In this document: piece by piece, positions 1-12,525 of the stretch
Layout: every line of letters begins with the position of its first letter
Position numbering within the stretch: position 1 is the first letter of the stretch
Assembly (NCBI RefSeq): GCF_043290135.1
Contig: NC_134703.1
Location: 108,448,005 to 108,512,004, forward strand
Length of the DNA: 64,000 bases
Direction: 5' to 3'
Origin: Rhipicephalus microplus
Taxonomy: Eukaryota; Arthropoda; Arachnida; Ixodida; Ixodidae
Program-made: the position numbers and the translations under genes
Notes under the pieces: generated by a model
What the model saw: the letters and a program-made list of their open reading frames with translations, nothing else
What the model was told of the DNA's origin: nothing
The model's database searches: none

Positions 1-858
1 TTTCCGTACTTCATAAAAAAAGATACAGCTACAAATACAAAAAAGAAACGTGCAGCTTGGCGCTGGATATTTTTTTTTCTTTTTACTTACATTGTTGCGT
101 TGCAAGGGCACAGTCGCGACCTTCGCATTGTCTAGTTTAGCCTTGCCTGGCGTCTATATGACGTACGCACTAGGGAATTGACAGCTCACTTTTGTTCTTT
201 CTTTCAACTTTTTTTCCCGAGAACTCTCCCCTCTTGCCCGTTTATTGGGTCTCGCTTACGAAGTTACACTCTGTTTCTTTTTCTTTACCTCGTGTTTTTT
301 TTTGTCTTTCTTTACTTCTTTCTCTTGATGGAGCGTATACACTCCAACTAAAAAAAAGTCGCGCTTTCGAATCGGTTCGTGCCAGACTAACGGGGGCCCA
401 TTGTTACGTCATCGGACGTGCTGGCGAGCCGCGGCGTGAGCCAGTACAACAAATAAAGCAATGGCCGTTCACTGGGAGCCCCCCGGTAGTTCGTCGACGA
501 GGCAGTTCCCGCGACAACCGGTAACGGCCAAAGCTGGGCGTGGGGCGCTCGGTATACCGACGTGACTCGAAGACGCGCCGACCGCGTAGGCGTACACCGC
601 AGGAAGAAGCGAACACGCTGCACGCGCGATCGAATGGCTACGATCATGCCGTTGCCATGACTTTCTTTCGCACTACTCGAACGCGCGCTCGACAGTCTGT
701 GAGCATTTAGAAGCAATTAATGCTGTCTAACATGTCCTTCTCTAAGATGCACGCAGCGAAAAGAGTTGTGTGATGACCCAGCAGGTGCCCTCAGAATCAA
801 CATGTGACTGATGTCACGCAATTACTATTGATGATACCTAATAAAGTTACTACTACCA
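1..858. other. Unassigned single-copy-looking DNA
   Basis: No gene, RNA or repeat was recognised here. The stretch 360-680 is comparatively GC-rich and is open on both strands, which is expected by chance in GC-rich DNA. The end of the stretch (840-890) becomes an imperfect AAT-type simple sequence leading into the SINE tail at 897. Confidence 0.5.
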
Positions 859-896
859 CTAATAATAATATTAATAATAATAATAACATTTGATTA

Positions 897-930
<34 letters not shown>

Positions 931-1160
931 ATGTAGGGTTTAACGTCCTAAAACTACCATATGATATTGAGAGATGTCATAGTCGAGGGCTCTGGAAATT
1001 TCGACCACCTGGGGTTCTTTAACGTGCACCCAAATCCGAGCACACGGGCCTACAACATTTCCGCCTCCATCGGAAATGCAGCAACTGCAGCCGGGATTCG
1101 ATCCCGCAACCTGCGGGTCAGCAGCCGATTACCTTAGCCACTAGACCACCGCGGCGGGGC
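897..1160 (-). mobile_element. tRNA-derived SINE, near full length
   Basis: Read on the minus strand, the element starts at the right with 'ccgcggtggtctagtggcta' (A-box-like) and a B-box-like 'gggatcgaatcccgg' about 40 bases on. It runs through the body shared with other copies in the window and ends at the left in a (TTGA)n/(ATCA)n tail at about 899-931. The same order of blocks recurs at 38670-38917, 25669-25850, 13650-13845 and, on the other strand, 11133-11347 and 33451-33658. This is an ixodid-tick-type SINE; whether it is the published Ruka family itself needs alignment. No target duplication is visible. It abuts the trinucleotide array at 1165. Confidence 0.85.
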
Positions 1161-1164
1161 GTAC

Positions 1165-1215
1165 GACTACTACTACTACTACTACTGCTACTACTACTAC
1201 TACCACCACCACCAC

Positions 1216-1313
<98 letters not shown>
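1165..1313. repeat. Compound trinucleotide microsatellite (CTA/CCA/AAT)
   Basis: CTA units (with one CTG) run from 1165, pass through a few CCA units, then change to an uninterrupted (AAT)n from about 1216 to 1313. It lies directly between two SINE-derived pieces. The long homopolymeric open frames here (poly-Ile, poly-Ser) are products of the repeat and not genes. Confidence 0.95.
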
Positions 1314-1315
1314 TC

Positions 1316-1440
1316 TGCGGTTTGATGTCCCGAAACCACGATATGTTTATGAGACCACCACGGCCGGCATCGAACCTGCGACCTTTGGATCAGCAGCGGA
1401 GCACCCTAGCAATTGAGGCACCGTTGTGGGCAGCTAACAA
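1316..1440 (-). mobile_element. Internally deleted SINE fragment
   Basis: The 3' end of the SINE ('gcggtttgatgtcccgaaac' on the plus strand) joins directly to a tRNA-like head ('gcatcgaacctgcgacc', then the A-box region ending near 1440). Most of the body is missing. The head sequence differs from the copy at 897-1160 and resembles that at 53066-53275, which suggests a second subfamily. Confidence 0.65.
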
Positions 1441-1465
1441 AATTAATATAACCGTCAAACAAGTC

Positions 1466-1600
1466 CTGATTGATCTGTTGGGTTTAACGTCCCGAAACAA
1501 CCCTATGATTACGAGAGACGCCATGGTGGGGGGCTCCGGAAGTTTCGACCACCACCTGTGGTTGTTTACCGCCCACCCTAATCTGAGCATTCACCACGCG
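1466..1600 (-). mobile_element. SINE fragment, 3' portion
   Basis: It begins with 'gattgatctgttgggtttaa' and continues through the conserved body blocks (GAGAGACGCC, GGGGGCTCCGG, TTTCGACCAC, AATCTGAGCA). The similarity is lost near 1600, so the tRNA-like head is absent. The neighbouring piece at 1736-1865 carries the head and overlaps the same body segment, so the two are probably separate fragments and not one interrupted copy. Confidence 0.7.
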
Positions 1601-1735
1601 CTGGATGAGCCGGCGTTGGTCTTCTGGCTCGGAGGCAAACAAGAGAGACTCCTATGACTGAAATTGTGCAAGCAGTCGCTGTACTGGCCCCTCCATTTTT
1701 TTTTTCTTTTCTGCGAAAAATGAAGATGTGACCGG

Positions 1736-1865
1736 CACCAAATCTGAGCACACGGGCCTACAGCATTTTCGCCTCTATTGAAAATGCAGCCGCCACTACC
1801 GGGATCTGATCAAGCGACCTGCGGGTCAGCAGCCGAATAACTTAGCCACTAGACCACCGCGCCGT
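1736..1865 (-). mobile_element. SINE fragment with tRNA-like head
   Basis: Similarity starts at 'accaaatctgagcacacggg' and runs through the B-box-like block ('gggatctgatc') to 'agaccaccgcgccg', the minus-strand 5' end. The B box is altered compared with the other copies. The bases between this and the preceding fragment (1601-1735) are unassigned and hold a T-rich run. Confidence 0.7.
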
Positions 1866-2820
1866 CAAAGAGGGCCTAACCCTCCCTGTGTATATGAGAA
1901 GCTAGTAGTAATGCCCTCCTTTCCTCTTTGTCCACGTTGTCGTTGCAAAAATGTTCAACTACGATCACCAACTAGCCCAGCTTTCAATCCATCGATAGCA
2001 ATGTAAGATGTATCTCTTGACACACTCATTGATTACATTGGTGTATACCATTGTAATCAACGGGTGTGTCGTTACCGATCAGTAAGCGGTTGTTACTTTA
2101 GGCGCAGAAAGAGCTTTTATTTACGGGTAAGACAGTTACAAGAAGGGAATTTTAAGCAAAGGAGTGATGATAAAAAATGTCACTTAAGCATACTCCAGAT
2201 CCTTATTCGTTAACTAAATATAGGTATATAATCACACGTACTTAATGGGCAAAAATGGAAGAAAAACCTTGGGCGAAAGGCCCCAGAAATGGATAAACGG
2301 AATTGTACTTGGTTTTCTAGCCTTGGCTGCTAGAGGGAAACATATGGATAGAAATATGAGGCATGTATAACCATGCAAGGAAAGTGTATGGTGAGTTACT
2401 CCGTTTACTAATTCAGAATGTACACTTACACTGAATAAAACAACTTAGAGAGGCTACAAAAACACGGTATCACAAATGGTCCCATCCGAGGACTTACCGA
2501 TACGTGCGCTGTACCTTTACTAAGCAACCACGCTGCCATTTCGCTGTCTGATTTGATCGGGTATAGCGAGCTTGAGAAGGTATGAAACACAACAAGAAGC
2601 GCCGCTGTTTTATGTTTGCCCTCAATTTTCATTCGAATGTTTCCCTTAAGTTTAACGCCTTACCAGCTGCGCAATCTACTGTTTTGTGTACAACGCTGTA
2701 TGAAATCAATGAGCTTCAATTTCCGGGCCGCAGCAGACCCTTACTTAACGTCGTATTTTTTCAATTTGACGAAGTATTGATGACATCAAAAGGCACGTCC
2801 CATACACGTTTCGTAAGCTA

Positions 2821-2821
<1 letters not shown>
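1866..2821. other. Unassigned sequence
   Basis: No coding similarity or repeat match was recognised. The short open frames (for example 2582-2821, 79 codons) show no motif, and the DNA is AT-rich. Confidence 0.5.

Positions 2822-2897
<76 letters not shown>
2822..2897. repeat. (AT)n microsatellite
   Basis: About 37 uninterrupted AT dinucleotides. No element boundary is recognised beside it. Confidence 0.95.
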
Positions 2898-2899
<2 letters not shown>

Positions 2900-4737
2900 G
2901 GGCCAAGCATAAATATGAATACCTGTTGAAGTTCTTTTTTTCTTTTTCTTAAGTAGGTTGAATTTCAATTTGTTCATCTGTGTGCTCTCCACTTTCGAAC
3001 AGTGGAGCACGAACTTCCTACTCGAGAAGATTTACAAGAAGTGCTGCGGGATCTTACTCAAAGTTACGGGTATTGATTTATTTGTAAGAAAAAAAAAGAC
3101 GCAATATATGCAACTGGACGCTATAATGCTGGAATTTGCAATGAAACAAGCAGTGAATACGCGGGAGTTTATTGTATTGCACTAAGTTGATCCTATGATC
3201 GCTTTTGACTTCAGCTGTCGTGACGTATGATCGATTCAAAGCAGCTATCGATGCTCGAGCTATCACCATAGAAGTAACGAATAATTCTGCACTCACGCCA
3301 TCTGAAATACAACCCGAGCTATAGATAAGCAATCATTATGTAAAATAAAGGCACAAATGCTTACGAGACCCTGTTTAAGATTTTAGATGGGTCGCTAGTA
3401 GGAAACGCGAAGAAAAAAAACCAGAAAACTTAAGCTAAGACGTGCTGCTATTCGAAAAGGTATAGCTAGACTGCTTGTTCCACATTTACGGTTCAAGTGG
3501 CCCTGAGAGTGGTTTGCCGATTTGCTGGCATTATTGATTACAGGGTGCCGTGCGACCGAGCCGCTCTAGCCACCATCCTTATAGCTATGACAAATACTTT
3601 AGTTAATTTTTTGTTCGAAGTTTTTCGTTTTTTTTCTTAACTGAAGCGTCTCAACCTATCCCACACAATGTACTGATGACGGCTGTTAACACAACACTCT
3701 TTCAGTGTGCTAGCAAGCGAGGTCCCTTTGGTTGCGAAACGTAAAAAGTACTCATTAGAAAGAAAATCACGAGCCTTAGGTGAACTGCACCAAGTCGACT
3801 TCACGGCAAATTTAATATTCCGCTTCACTGAGTCTTCTGACTTACGTAGACCACAGCACCTGACATTAATTGGAGCTGATGCGCACGTGTCCTTATTTCA
3901 TATCGAAGGAGTGTACCAGGATGTTTCATTCGTAAAAACAATGGAGCTATCAGAACGTACTGATACGATGCTTTTATTCTGGCGATGAGGACGTGCTAAC
4001 AAAAAAGTGCGCAGTAGAATTTGTTTAGAATAAAGTCGTTAAGTGTCCTTAGCAAGGACCGAAATGAGTGCACTCGCGACGCTGATCGCGTCATGCCCTT
4101 TTTATGTACTTCGACTCACCCCAACTATGAAGTTAGCTACTGTTATAGTGTTCCACAATTCTAAGTTATTTCTTGATGTAGTGACGCAGGGGGACTAAAA
4201 GAGAACGTATACAGTGCAGAGAGGGGGGGGATGTGGCCAACTGAGGTGTTCCATAGCTTTAGTTCTAAATACTAAACAGCAATAAGGAACAGAATATGCG
4301 AGATGATAGACGTATCAGTAACGCAAATGAACGTAAATTACGTGCTGAAACAAAACGATGCAAGCGTTACTGGTATGAAACTTGTAGAATTTCCTATACA
4401 CCGCACATAATGAAATATCGTTCCGGCCCTTCAGCAACTTTGATCTTAGCCTAATGTTTACGGTGACTGAAATGCCACAGGCAAGGCTTCGAGAGGACCG
4501 TAATTTTAAAAACGGCCTCGATGTGTTAGACCCTTGAATGCTTATTCTTTCTGCATTAGCAAAAGCTGTCGCACTTGTGCCCTCTCTGCGGATCGCGACC
4601 CCGCGTATTTCACCACAAGCGAGGTGCTGATAGCATCCGCGCTGTAATATTTGTCGCGAGTGGGCGCAGCCTGGTGACGAAGCTGTCTCTGTGCATAACC
4701 GTTACAGTACACGTGATTCAGCGCTACGCAGGCACGC
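2898..4737. other. Unassigned sequence
   Basis: Nothing was recognised. The open frames at 2958-3185 and 3707-3988 (75 and 93 codons) contain no motif I can name, and no convincing splice sites frame them. A run of eight G occurs near 4223. Confidence 0.45.
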
Positions 4738-4945
<208 letters not shown>

Positions 4946-5897
4946 CCCGGCTGCGGCAATAGAGTTTCGATGGAGGCAACAAGCTAGAGGCCCATGTACA
5001 AATAATTAGGTACATGTTAGAGAAACCCTGCAGGTAGTTTAATTTTGCAGGGTCCTCTAGTACGACGTACATTTGATCATGTTGTGATTTTGGCAAGCAT
5101 AACACAGAAATTATGTTTAAAAGACGAGTCTTTCTTGGATTCGTTCAAAGCAAAAATATTAGTCATTCTGTCTGCCTGTTGGTGCACTTCCAGTGATTTA
5201 GCCACTCAGCGAAAGTTTGCGCCAGCGGTCAGAGCCCACCCATCTTGATCTGGTGATTGCGTCCATACTTGTGAACAATGTCAATTAAAAATGAAATATG
5301 ACGAATATTTCAGGCGCAACACTAATGCGTTGTTGTTAGGCAGTTTGTATTTTTTTGTAGAAACTCCATAGACGCGTAATTTTAAAGACCGATGTGTTTA
5401 TTAGGCAGCGCTGAAAATGCGACGCTATGAAGGAGAAAGCGGGTGTTTCCTACGTTTTGATAAAAAATTTAGGAGCTTTAACTTACACGACTCGGTGCTG
5501 ATCAAGGAGGATTTAAAAAAATTTTCTTTAATGCTCCTTGGTGCTGATGCCTATACCAGTGGCTCAGCGTTCAACAAAAACTTCCGTTTCTTTTTATTAC
5601 TGCCAGATGGCACCATATCTCACGAAGCGCGTCCTGAAAGAAGGCTAGCGTCTTTCGACGTCCTTTGCAGTGAAGCATAGAGACACACGGCTAATCGTTT
5701 TTTTTTGTTTTTCTTACTTTTGATAAGAGTTTATAGGTCACCGCACATGCACCTAATGTGCGTCGTTGTGAATTTTGCTGATAATATAGATGCTATAACA
5801 AGACCCAAAAGGTGCATAGCTGCTGTGTGATGCAGCGTTACGAAAAGTGTTCCGACGATGTAATCATTTTCTTCGATATGGAATGTTACTCTTACAG
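4946..5897. other. Unassigned sequence
   Basis: No repeat family or gene was recognised. An 87-codon open frame at 5417-5680 has no recognisable domain. The right edge is the polypyrimidine-poor 'ttactcttacag' acceptor-like site discussed with the next feature. Confidence 0.4.
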
Positions 5898-6006
5898 GTA
5901 TAAGATCATTCACAACCAAACAAAAAACTCGCATCCCACGAAATCACCCTTGTTTGAGCCACGCATAAAGATTAGGAGGGGATGGCGACATCGTCCAACA
6001 ATGCAG
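5898..6006 (+). CDS. Candidate exon, unidentified
   Basis: The segment is bounded by 'ttactcttacag' on the left and an exact consensus donor 'gcaggtaagt' on the right (GT at 6007). One frame is open across the whole 109 bp. Alternatively, an ATG at 5982 with a G-rich upstream context would give a 25-base first coding segment beginning MATSSNNA before the donor. I do not recognise either peptide. Isolated splice-like pairs are common by chance in 64 kb, so this is a hypothesis only. Confidence 0.2.
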
Positions 6007-8690
6007 GTAAGTCGTCATATGGGTGGTTAAAACGCCACCTTGGACAATTAGATGTAGAAGTCTTTCGGTAATTCCTAGCTATTTACACTAGTTACGTGAA
6101 TCACTGTGGTTTCTTTTCGCTTTGTTGTTCGGATGGACTGCACTTCCACTCCATGCTGTTACGGTTATAGGAAGCTTCTATTCCCGTAACGTACATTGAC
6201 CTATATTGTATTGCTTTCTTTATTCGGTTAAATATAGTCTACCAAACATTACATTATTATAAGATGTCCATAGAGAGAGTTCCCTCTGAAGGTTTAGTGT
6301 TATCCAGTAGTTTTTATCCTTGGTGCGCTTGCACTGCGGTTTCCAATCCGGCAAAACTGCGCCTGCACATGCTCTGCTCGACGCAAATATAGCAGAACCA
6401 CGTGCCTAGGAGGTCAGCCAAGAAAGTCCTGCCATGGCGGAGCCAAGACCAAGAGTTACAGAACAGTAGACGTGCTTTTTTGTTTTTTTTTTGTTTGTTT
6501 GTTTTCGCCGTCACATAACACCATACACAGACACTTGCTACGATCAAACGTAGTCAGAAATGTACCTCATAGGTGTAGCGATGATGATGACTAGTAGAAT
6601 TGTAAGCATCACAAATATCTCGACCCCAGATCATGCACGCGCTGACAGCGTCGACTGCAAGCCGGACACCATTGTGTTCGCTACCGTGATACGTTTCAAT
6701 GGGAGCGCACACTGCACGACATGGTTCGATATAGATCTCACTAAATCTCGTACAGACAGCCATAACTATACGTTGCACCCTTGAAAGCAACAAGGAAGCA
6801 CCTGGTGAGAGATAACACTTGCAGTAACTTCGCTAGCGTCACTAGCAAATGGCCGAAGGCACTTCCGACACCGCCGTCAAAGCTGTGAAATAGCGACGCG
6901 CCCGCTGCCTCTCGGCGGTGTAGTGTAGGGTTAGAATAACAGGGAGCTGTGCTACTTGGTACGTATGCATTCTAAAACACAGGACGTGTAAAAACGACCA
7001 CAAGCAGGAAGTCAAGGCACCGCAAACGTCCCTGACTTCCCTGACGCCATGTCTCCTAGAATGGACGGCGAAAGGTACAGCCGCGGCGCCGCAGTTTGTA
7101 AACTGAAGCATTCTGGCAATGTTGTGCTAACGTGAGCGTGGACAATAGGTTGGGTCTTAAGTGGCCTTTTACACGTTAGTTTAGTCGCCGTTTTTGGTAA
7201 TGCCATGATGTGCACACGGTTATTACCTTTGCAAAAACACGTAGATTACCCGGCAATACTTGGCTCGAAGCCAAAATATGTAGCATGGACAATTACTCGC
7301 CGACTGTTTCGCATGAAATCGATCGCCACAAGGTGTGGAATCTGCTTATTTGTTTTTATCTGGTTTTCTCCTAATTTTTCTGTACTTACTCCATCGCCTG
7401 CGTAACATGAAAACAAAAGGCGTAAATTTTTTTCATGGCTTATATTACGCGGGAACTCTAACCACTGTTGCATTTGTAGCTGATTTAGGTTGCTTGAATT
7501 GTTAAATCCAGAGTAAGGTTGTCGCGTACGTACTAAACAGACAATTTTCTAGAAAACACGCAAGCTCTGCTAGCTCTTTTAAAATTAGTAATGCCTTCTC
7601 AATTCGCACCAACTGACTCATATATCTGCCCTTTCGTGTTGACTGTTCCTTTCTATTCTAAAAAAAAACGGATGGTTGCACGTACTATGCATGAGAATCA
7701 TCAAGGCTTCTCATTTAGATCATTTGCCAGTATCGACTTTTTTTCAGGCGTAATTCAAACATGCTCAGTTGCAACGTTGTGGAATTAGTGCACAACACAA
7801 AAGAACTCTCTTTCCATACATTTTTAAACGAATGTTTTAAACATATTTCTTGCTTCCGTGCGCTTAAATGCGGCGCTCCCTTTTACTAATGAGATTATGC
7901 GCTGTACTTTTTATTCCTACAAAAAAGCACAAAATATTGATTTTCCTTTTATACTGAGAGTTATTACTCACCAGTTCATCACGCTAACCCAATGTTCTCC
8001 GGGCTTTTCGTATGCGGAATCGCCAGAGAGGGTTACCTTTTTTAATGTTTGGCTGGAACGTTTCGCTGTCGTGGCGGGCCCTTTCATTGCGTAATGCATA
8101 GTTCGAAAGTACTTTCTTTTAATGCGCAGCAACGCTTTCTCTTATTTCACGATCCTCCTTCATCTCCAATAGTCTGCATTGTTCGTGATTCTTTTCAACA
8201 CTCATAATACACAGCGGCTGCAGCAACAATACTAGAAAAGTGGCACAGACGCAGGGCATTTGAAGATTCCATTTTTCCTGAAGGGCCCGCGTCAGCTAAG
8301 AGGAGCGTGCCACGTATTACAGTGTCTTTCCTGCATTCGAGACACTTGGCTGTGTGACAGTTTTGTGACGGACCACAACAACTCAGGAGATGCTCAGGCG
8401 AAACAATTGGTGATCATTTAAGCCAGGCACATGCCTGTTGCAACAACACAACCACCACCACCACCACCCAGTAGTAGAACAGAAGTTATTGCACTTTACT
8501 GTTAAACTATACGTAATTTTGTATCAGACACAGCGTCACTAAATGTAAATACGGCAGTATTCACAGTAATCGCCATGCTACACAACGCGTGCAAACTCTC
8601 GACCAATTCGTCTTTACATAGACATGCGCAGAGCCAGCTGGTTGAGGCGAGGATGATAGTTTCGCGTCCGCTTGGTGCTGAAACCACTGC
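6007..8690. other. Unassigned sequence
   Basis: No repeats of the window's known families and no recognisable coding segment were seen. T-rich tracts occur near 6478-6503, and a short CCA run near 8452-8467. Confidence 0.45.
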
Positions 8691-8699
8691 CACAAAAAC

Positions 8700-9450
8700 T
8701 ATTTGAGCGGATGCATGAGAGCTTCTGGCCTACTTTATTCCCGCGCAGAGAAACTATTGCGGCTCAGCGCCGGCTGTGGCGCAACTCTTGGCAAAGCGGA
8801 AGCGGTTCCACTGCGCCTACCGGTACCCCACGTTGATGGGGACCGGGGTCGCCGGCGAAGCGCGTCAAAGCTAACTCCTAGACGTCTCGCCGGACAAATG
8901 ATCTTCGAAGAAGATGGAACATCCTGCGTACCGCGAACATTATGTATCGCAAAAACGTTGCGATACGCCCCTGCGTCGCTGGCTTTTAACCGTTCAGCTC
9001 CACGACCTGTTCGCTGTCAGGATAAGCTTTCTGGTTTTGTTCTCGCACTTGGTATTTTCACCGTGCGATCTTCTTTTAGCGCCTCTGCAGACCTGCCAGT
9101 TCCCTTCGTTTTTCGCTCTTAGTTTGGCTGCCTTGTTTGTGCGGAATCTGTCTGTGCACTCCCTCCTCCTCTTGCTTTTTCGGGGAAACATTTTATTTAG
9201 TTGTTGTTCTCTTCGTTTCTTTTCTTTCGCGTTTGTCTTCAGCGAAAACGTGGCTCGCACGTCCTCGGCTCGCACCAGGCAGCGTTGCTGTCAACTGTCA
9301 CGCTTCCTGACATTTAGGGTGGGACGCGTGTCGCGGAGTGCTCCGTTGGTCGCTTGCCTCTTGCCCCGCTGTATCTCGCTTGCATGCACGGGTAGGCCAA
9401 CACCGCGTCACTATGGCCCTTCCGTAATGCTTTCGAGAAAAACATAATGG
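8700..9450. other. GC-richer block with open frames, no identified product
   Basis: The stretch is richer in GC and CpG than its surroundings up to about 9010, then becomes T-rich with several CTTTT-type runs. Two overlapping plus-strand frames (139 and 177 codons) are open, but neither has a recognisable domain and the T-rich half gives only low-complexity L/F/S-rich peptide. It could be an old promoter/5' region or a repeat unknown to me. Confidence 0.3.
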
Positions 9451-10096
9451 TAAAGGGTCAAGAGATCACGATCCTTCTCAGTGATCGATGTTCAGAAAGC
9501 TTTGCGCATGTGCTCTGAATAGATGCAATGGAGAGGTACATCCGTCAACATTCCATCGCTTGAGGGAGTTAAATAGGGGAACTTCGTTATCCCATCCACA
9601 GGGATACACATTGCGCAACATGCGCAGGAAGGCCTGAAGAGTGGTGTTTTTGTGCAAAGGGTTAGCTTGAGATCTAAAGAGAACAGGACTCTGTGTTGAA
9701 ATCAGCCATCACCGCTTGTCTGTACATGTCACAGTGTGTAACCAGAACTGCACGTGAAGTCCATTTACTCTATTGCATAAATGTGCCCTGCATTTCCTGA
9801 ACCTGGTAAATCTACTTCTTACTTGACTTTTTTAAGAATAATTACTAGTCAGAGATAGGGAGTTTCTGTCGTCGTGAGTGTGGAGACCCCTTCCTCTTGC
9901 TTCCACTTCGTTGAAAACAAACCCGTACGTCACAGAACCGAATCCCTCAGTTTCGAAGGACGCAAAAAAGCTTGAAGCACGTCTACTTAGATTTAAGCGC
10001 AGTTTAAGAACCCTGGGTAACCAGAATTTTTGTATCTATCCACTAAGGCGTCTCTAAAAATCACATCATTGCTGTGGGACGGTAATTCCTAACAGC

Positions 10097-10098
<2 letters not shown>
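9451..10098. other. Unassigned sequence
   Basis: Nothing was recognised between the GC-richer block and the (TTA)n array. Confidence 0.45.

Positions 10099-10175
<77 letters not shown>
10099..10175. repeat. (TTA)n microsatellite
   Basis: About 25 uninterrupted TTA units. Confidence 0.95.
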
Positions 10176-10176
<1 letters not shown>

Positions 10177-10339
10177 GTTAAAGACAAGGCACCACAGATG
10201 TACGGTGAGCCCCCTGCCACGAAAACCACAGCTGTCGCACCCGACGCTAACACTTCACTTATTGAAGCGTGAGCTATACTGGCTCAGGTCGATCAGCTTC
10301 TCGGGGCTTACTCAGAGCCGTAGTGACGTCACACGGCGC

Positions 10340-10472
10340 CCAGCTGACGCTCTGGAGGAGACCTAGAAGCTCCTGGAATGACGTGTCGCTAGTGGATTGG
10401 CGATGGACTCGCGTGAGCTCACTCGCTAGTGCATTCATCCGTCCGTCCGTCCGTCCGTCCGTCCGTCCGTCC

Positions 10473-10547
<75 letters not shown>

Positions 10548-10640
10548 CGTCTGTCGCTCACGCTACATGTAATCCTGGATTAGCTGAGCTAATCCACTGC
10601 TATTTTTTGTCTTTTACGCATACTGTTGGTCGTTAGAAAA
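10340..10640. repeat. Dispersed repeat with internal TCYG array, copy 1
   Basis: The left flank contains 'agaagctcctggaatgacgt' followed by a 'cactagtgg'-like step, an array of TCCG then TCTG units at 10437-10555, and a right flank 'gctcacgct...gctaatccactgc'. The same order (AGCTCCTGGA, AACGT, CTAGTGG, GCTCGCG, array, GCTCACAC, GCTAACCAATGC) recurs at 16300-16640. Two copies with the same architecture but very different array lengths point to a dispersed family with an unstable internal tract. Family unknown. Confidence 0.6.
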
Positions 10641-11132
10641 CTACGTCGAACAGATATGTATGCAAGAACAGATTTACAACAATGAGCCCAGTCCACAGTA
10701 TATCTGGCAACACCGCATAAAGGTACAACGAAGTATGACGTAAGTGCATGGTATGGTATAATTTTGAGAAAGATTACAACGCACAGCTTTGTTAGTTGTG
10801 AGGGTCGTATATCGTCTTCGCCTTGTGCTCATGCAATGCGGCTTTTCGGATAGTTGGTAACCATAGCGACGCACCGAGACACTGGCATCACGTTTAGATG
10901 CAGAACATGCTGAATCTTTCGTGTTGGGTTTTTACCTTCTGCTACAATCTCTAACAAACTAAGGTTCTTTCAATTATTAATGAAAAAATACCACCCCTTT
11001 GAAAATTAGTATCAAAGATTCGAGTGACTCAAACCAGACAGAAAAGAATAAAATATCAAAAGTACGCAGATGCGCCGAGAGATAAGCGCCCAGTTTTTTT
11101 TGTTTTTTTTACATGAGCAATCGAGTTAGTCT
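10641..11132. other. Unassigned sequence
   Basis: No gene or repeat was recognised. The right end has a T-rich tract (about 11095-11110) before the SINE head. Confidence 0.45.
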
Positions 11133-11347
11133 CATTGGATCAGCGGCTATGGTACTCGGCTTCTTACTGGAAGGTTGTGGCTTCGGTCCCAGCCGCGGCA
11201 GTCGCATTTTGAAGGAGGCTAAATAGTGGAGGCCCGTGTACTGTTTGACCTCAGGGCACATTAAGGAACGCCAGGTGGTCAATATTCCTGGAGCCCTCTA
11301 TTGCGGCGTCTCTCATAGTCATGTAGTAGTTTTGGGACGTAAAACTT
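11133..11347 (+). mobile_element. Diverged SINE, plus strand
   Basis: In plus orientation it shows a tRNA-like head ('ggctatggtactcggc', then 'cttcggtcccagccgc' in the B-box position), the body ('ggcccgtgtactg', 'ccaggtggtcaatattcctg', 'ggagccctctattgcggcgt') and the terminal 'ttttgggacgtaaaactt'. It is the reverse complement of the minus-strand copies. It lacks an obvious (ATCA)n tail and carries many substitutions, so it is an old copy. Confidence 0.8.
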
Positions 11348-12165
11348 GATACAATTTTATTGTTATATGAACAATCGAAAGAATGAAAAAAAAACAGAAC
11401 GACAGAGATTATTGGATATGCATGGCAGTCAAGCAACGAAGCCACAACGATAAAAAATGAATGCGGGTGTGTGAGAGCTGGTAAACTGATCACCTAACTG
11501 AAGGAACTGCAGCACTTGTTAGTCTTTTTTTTATGTGAACACAGTTGTTTCAGCTGGTGTGTCCATGTTTTCTGCTCAGATGGCGACCGGCAACCGGCCG
11601 AGAATCCAGACACGCTTCTGCCCGCTAAGTTGACTGCAGTGTGACGTATCAAAATCGATTAAAGGGTGCAATCATCATATCTAGCAATTCAAAACAAGGA
11701 CAACTTACTTCCACAAAAACACGCGTCTTGTCAAAGCAGAACTTTTAAGATATCTGATTAGCGCCATCTTTGGGTAGTGTTTTTTTTTTCATTGAAGTCG
11801 ACAGCTCATAGCCACTAAGCAGGATTGGCGAAGATGAAGTTTGATATCATCTAAACATTTTTTTCCTTTTTCTGTCTACGTCTGAACAGCCAAACTTGAG
11901 GTATCACCTGGGCGCCAGAGTCTCAATGTACTACTACTATCACACTAAGCTTGACGACTGTACTTGGTGTTTAATGGTACATGGCCAGGTATGTCAACAC
12001 CCAAAATGCTATTTATAAATTGTATGTAAATAATCAAGTACTTAAAAGCAACTGAGTTAGAACAGATTAATGCAGAAAGGTCGTTGCCAAAGATTGGAAT
12101 AATATTGACCACCCGTGTTAACGGTTCGTTATCCGGCTTAACTAACTGCATAATCTCGGTCTGTC
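11348..12165. other. Unassigned AT-rich sequence
   Basis: Nothing was recognised on either strand. Confidence 0.45.
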
Positions 12166-12525
12166 CTGTTATTTCGCGCTTCGCTTTGCACGGTTGTTAC
12201 GAAATGCTGGGGCGCGACGACTCGTCGCGGTGGTTCCGGGGGAAGCGAACGGTGTGACGTCGTATGTTCCGAAACGCCGCGGTGCACGTGTATCCATCAT
12301 GCGGCAAAACAGAGCGCGGTCCCACGAAATCTTGGACCACAGCCAGGGGCTTGTGCCAGGTGATACACATTGCTCTAGCAGGGCGCGTCGTCCGCGCTTG
12401 CTGGCGCCTTCTTCGGACAAGCGACTCCAGAGAGCGATGGTTGCATTGGGTTTGCCCGTCGTAAAGAATGCACTTCCAGGCTTTACGTTCTCTTGTCCGC
12501 AGAGAAGAATTTGGAGATAATGATG
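12166..12525. other. GC-rich block with overlapping frames
   Basis: A 125-codon minus-strand frame (12169-12546) and a 108-codon plus-strand frame (12194-12520) overlap almost completely. CpG is frequent. No domain was recognised in either, and double-strand openness argues for base composition and not selection. An acceptor-like 'ctcttgtccgcag' ends near 12500. Confidence 0.3.

Noticed and set aside
1118..1339. Long Ile/Ser-rich open frame
   Set aside because: It is a translation of the AAT/CTA microsatellite. The same applies to frames over the arrays near 2.8, 4.8, 10.5, 18.2, 20.6, 37.4 and 58.4 kb and over the GGAC arrays.
8914..9447. 177-codon frame as a membrane protein
   Set aside because: The hydrophobic L/F/S-rich peptide comes from CT-rich low-complexity DNA and not from a recognisable transmembrane protein.
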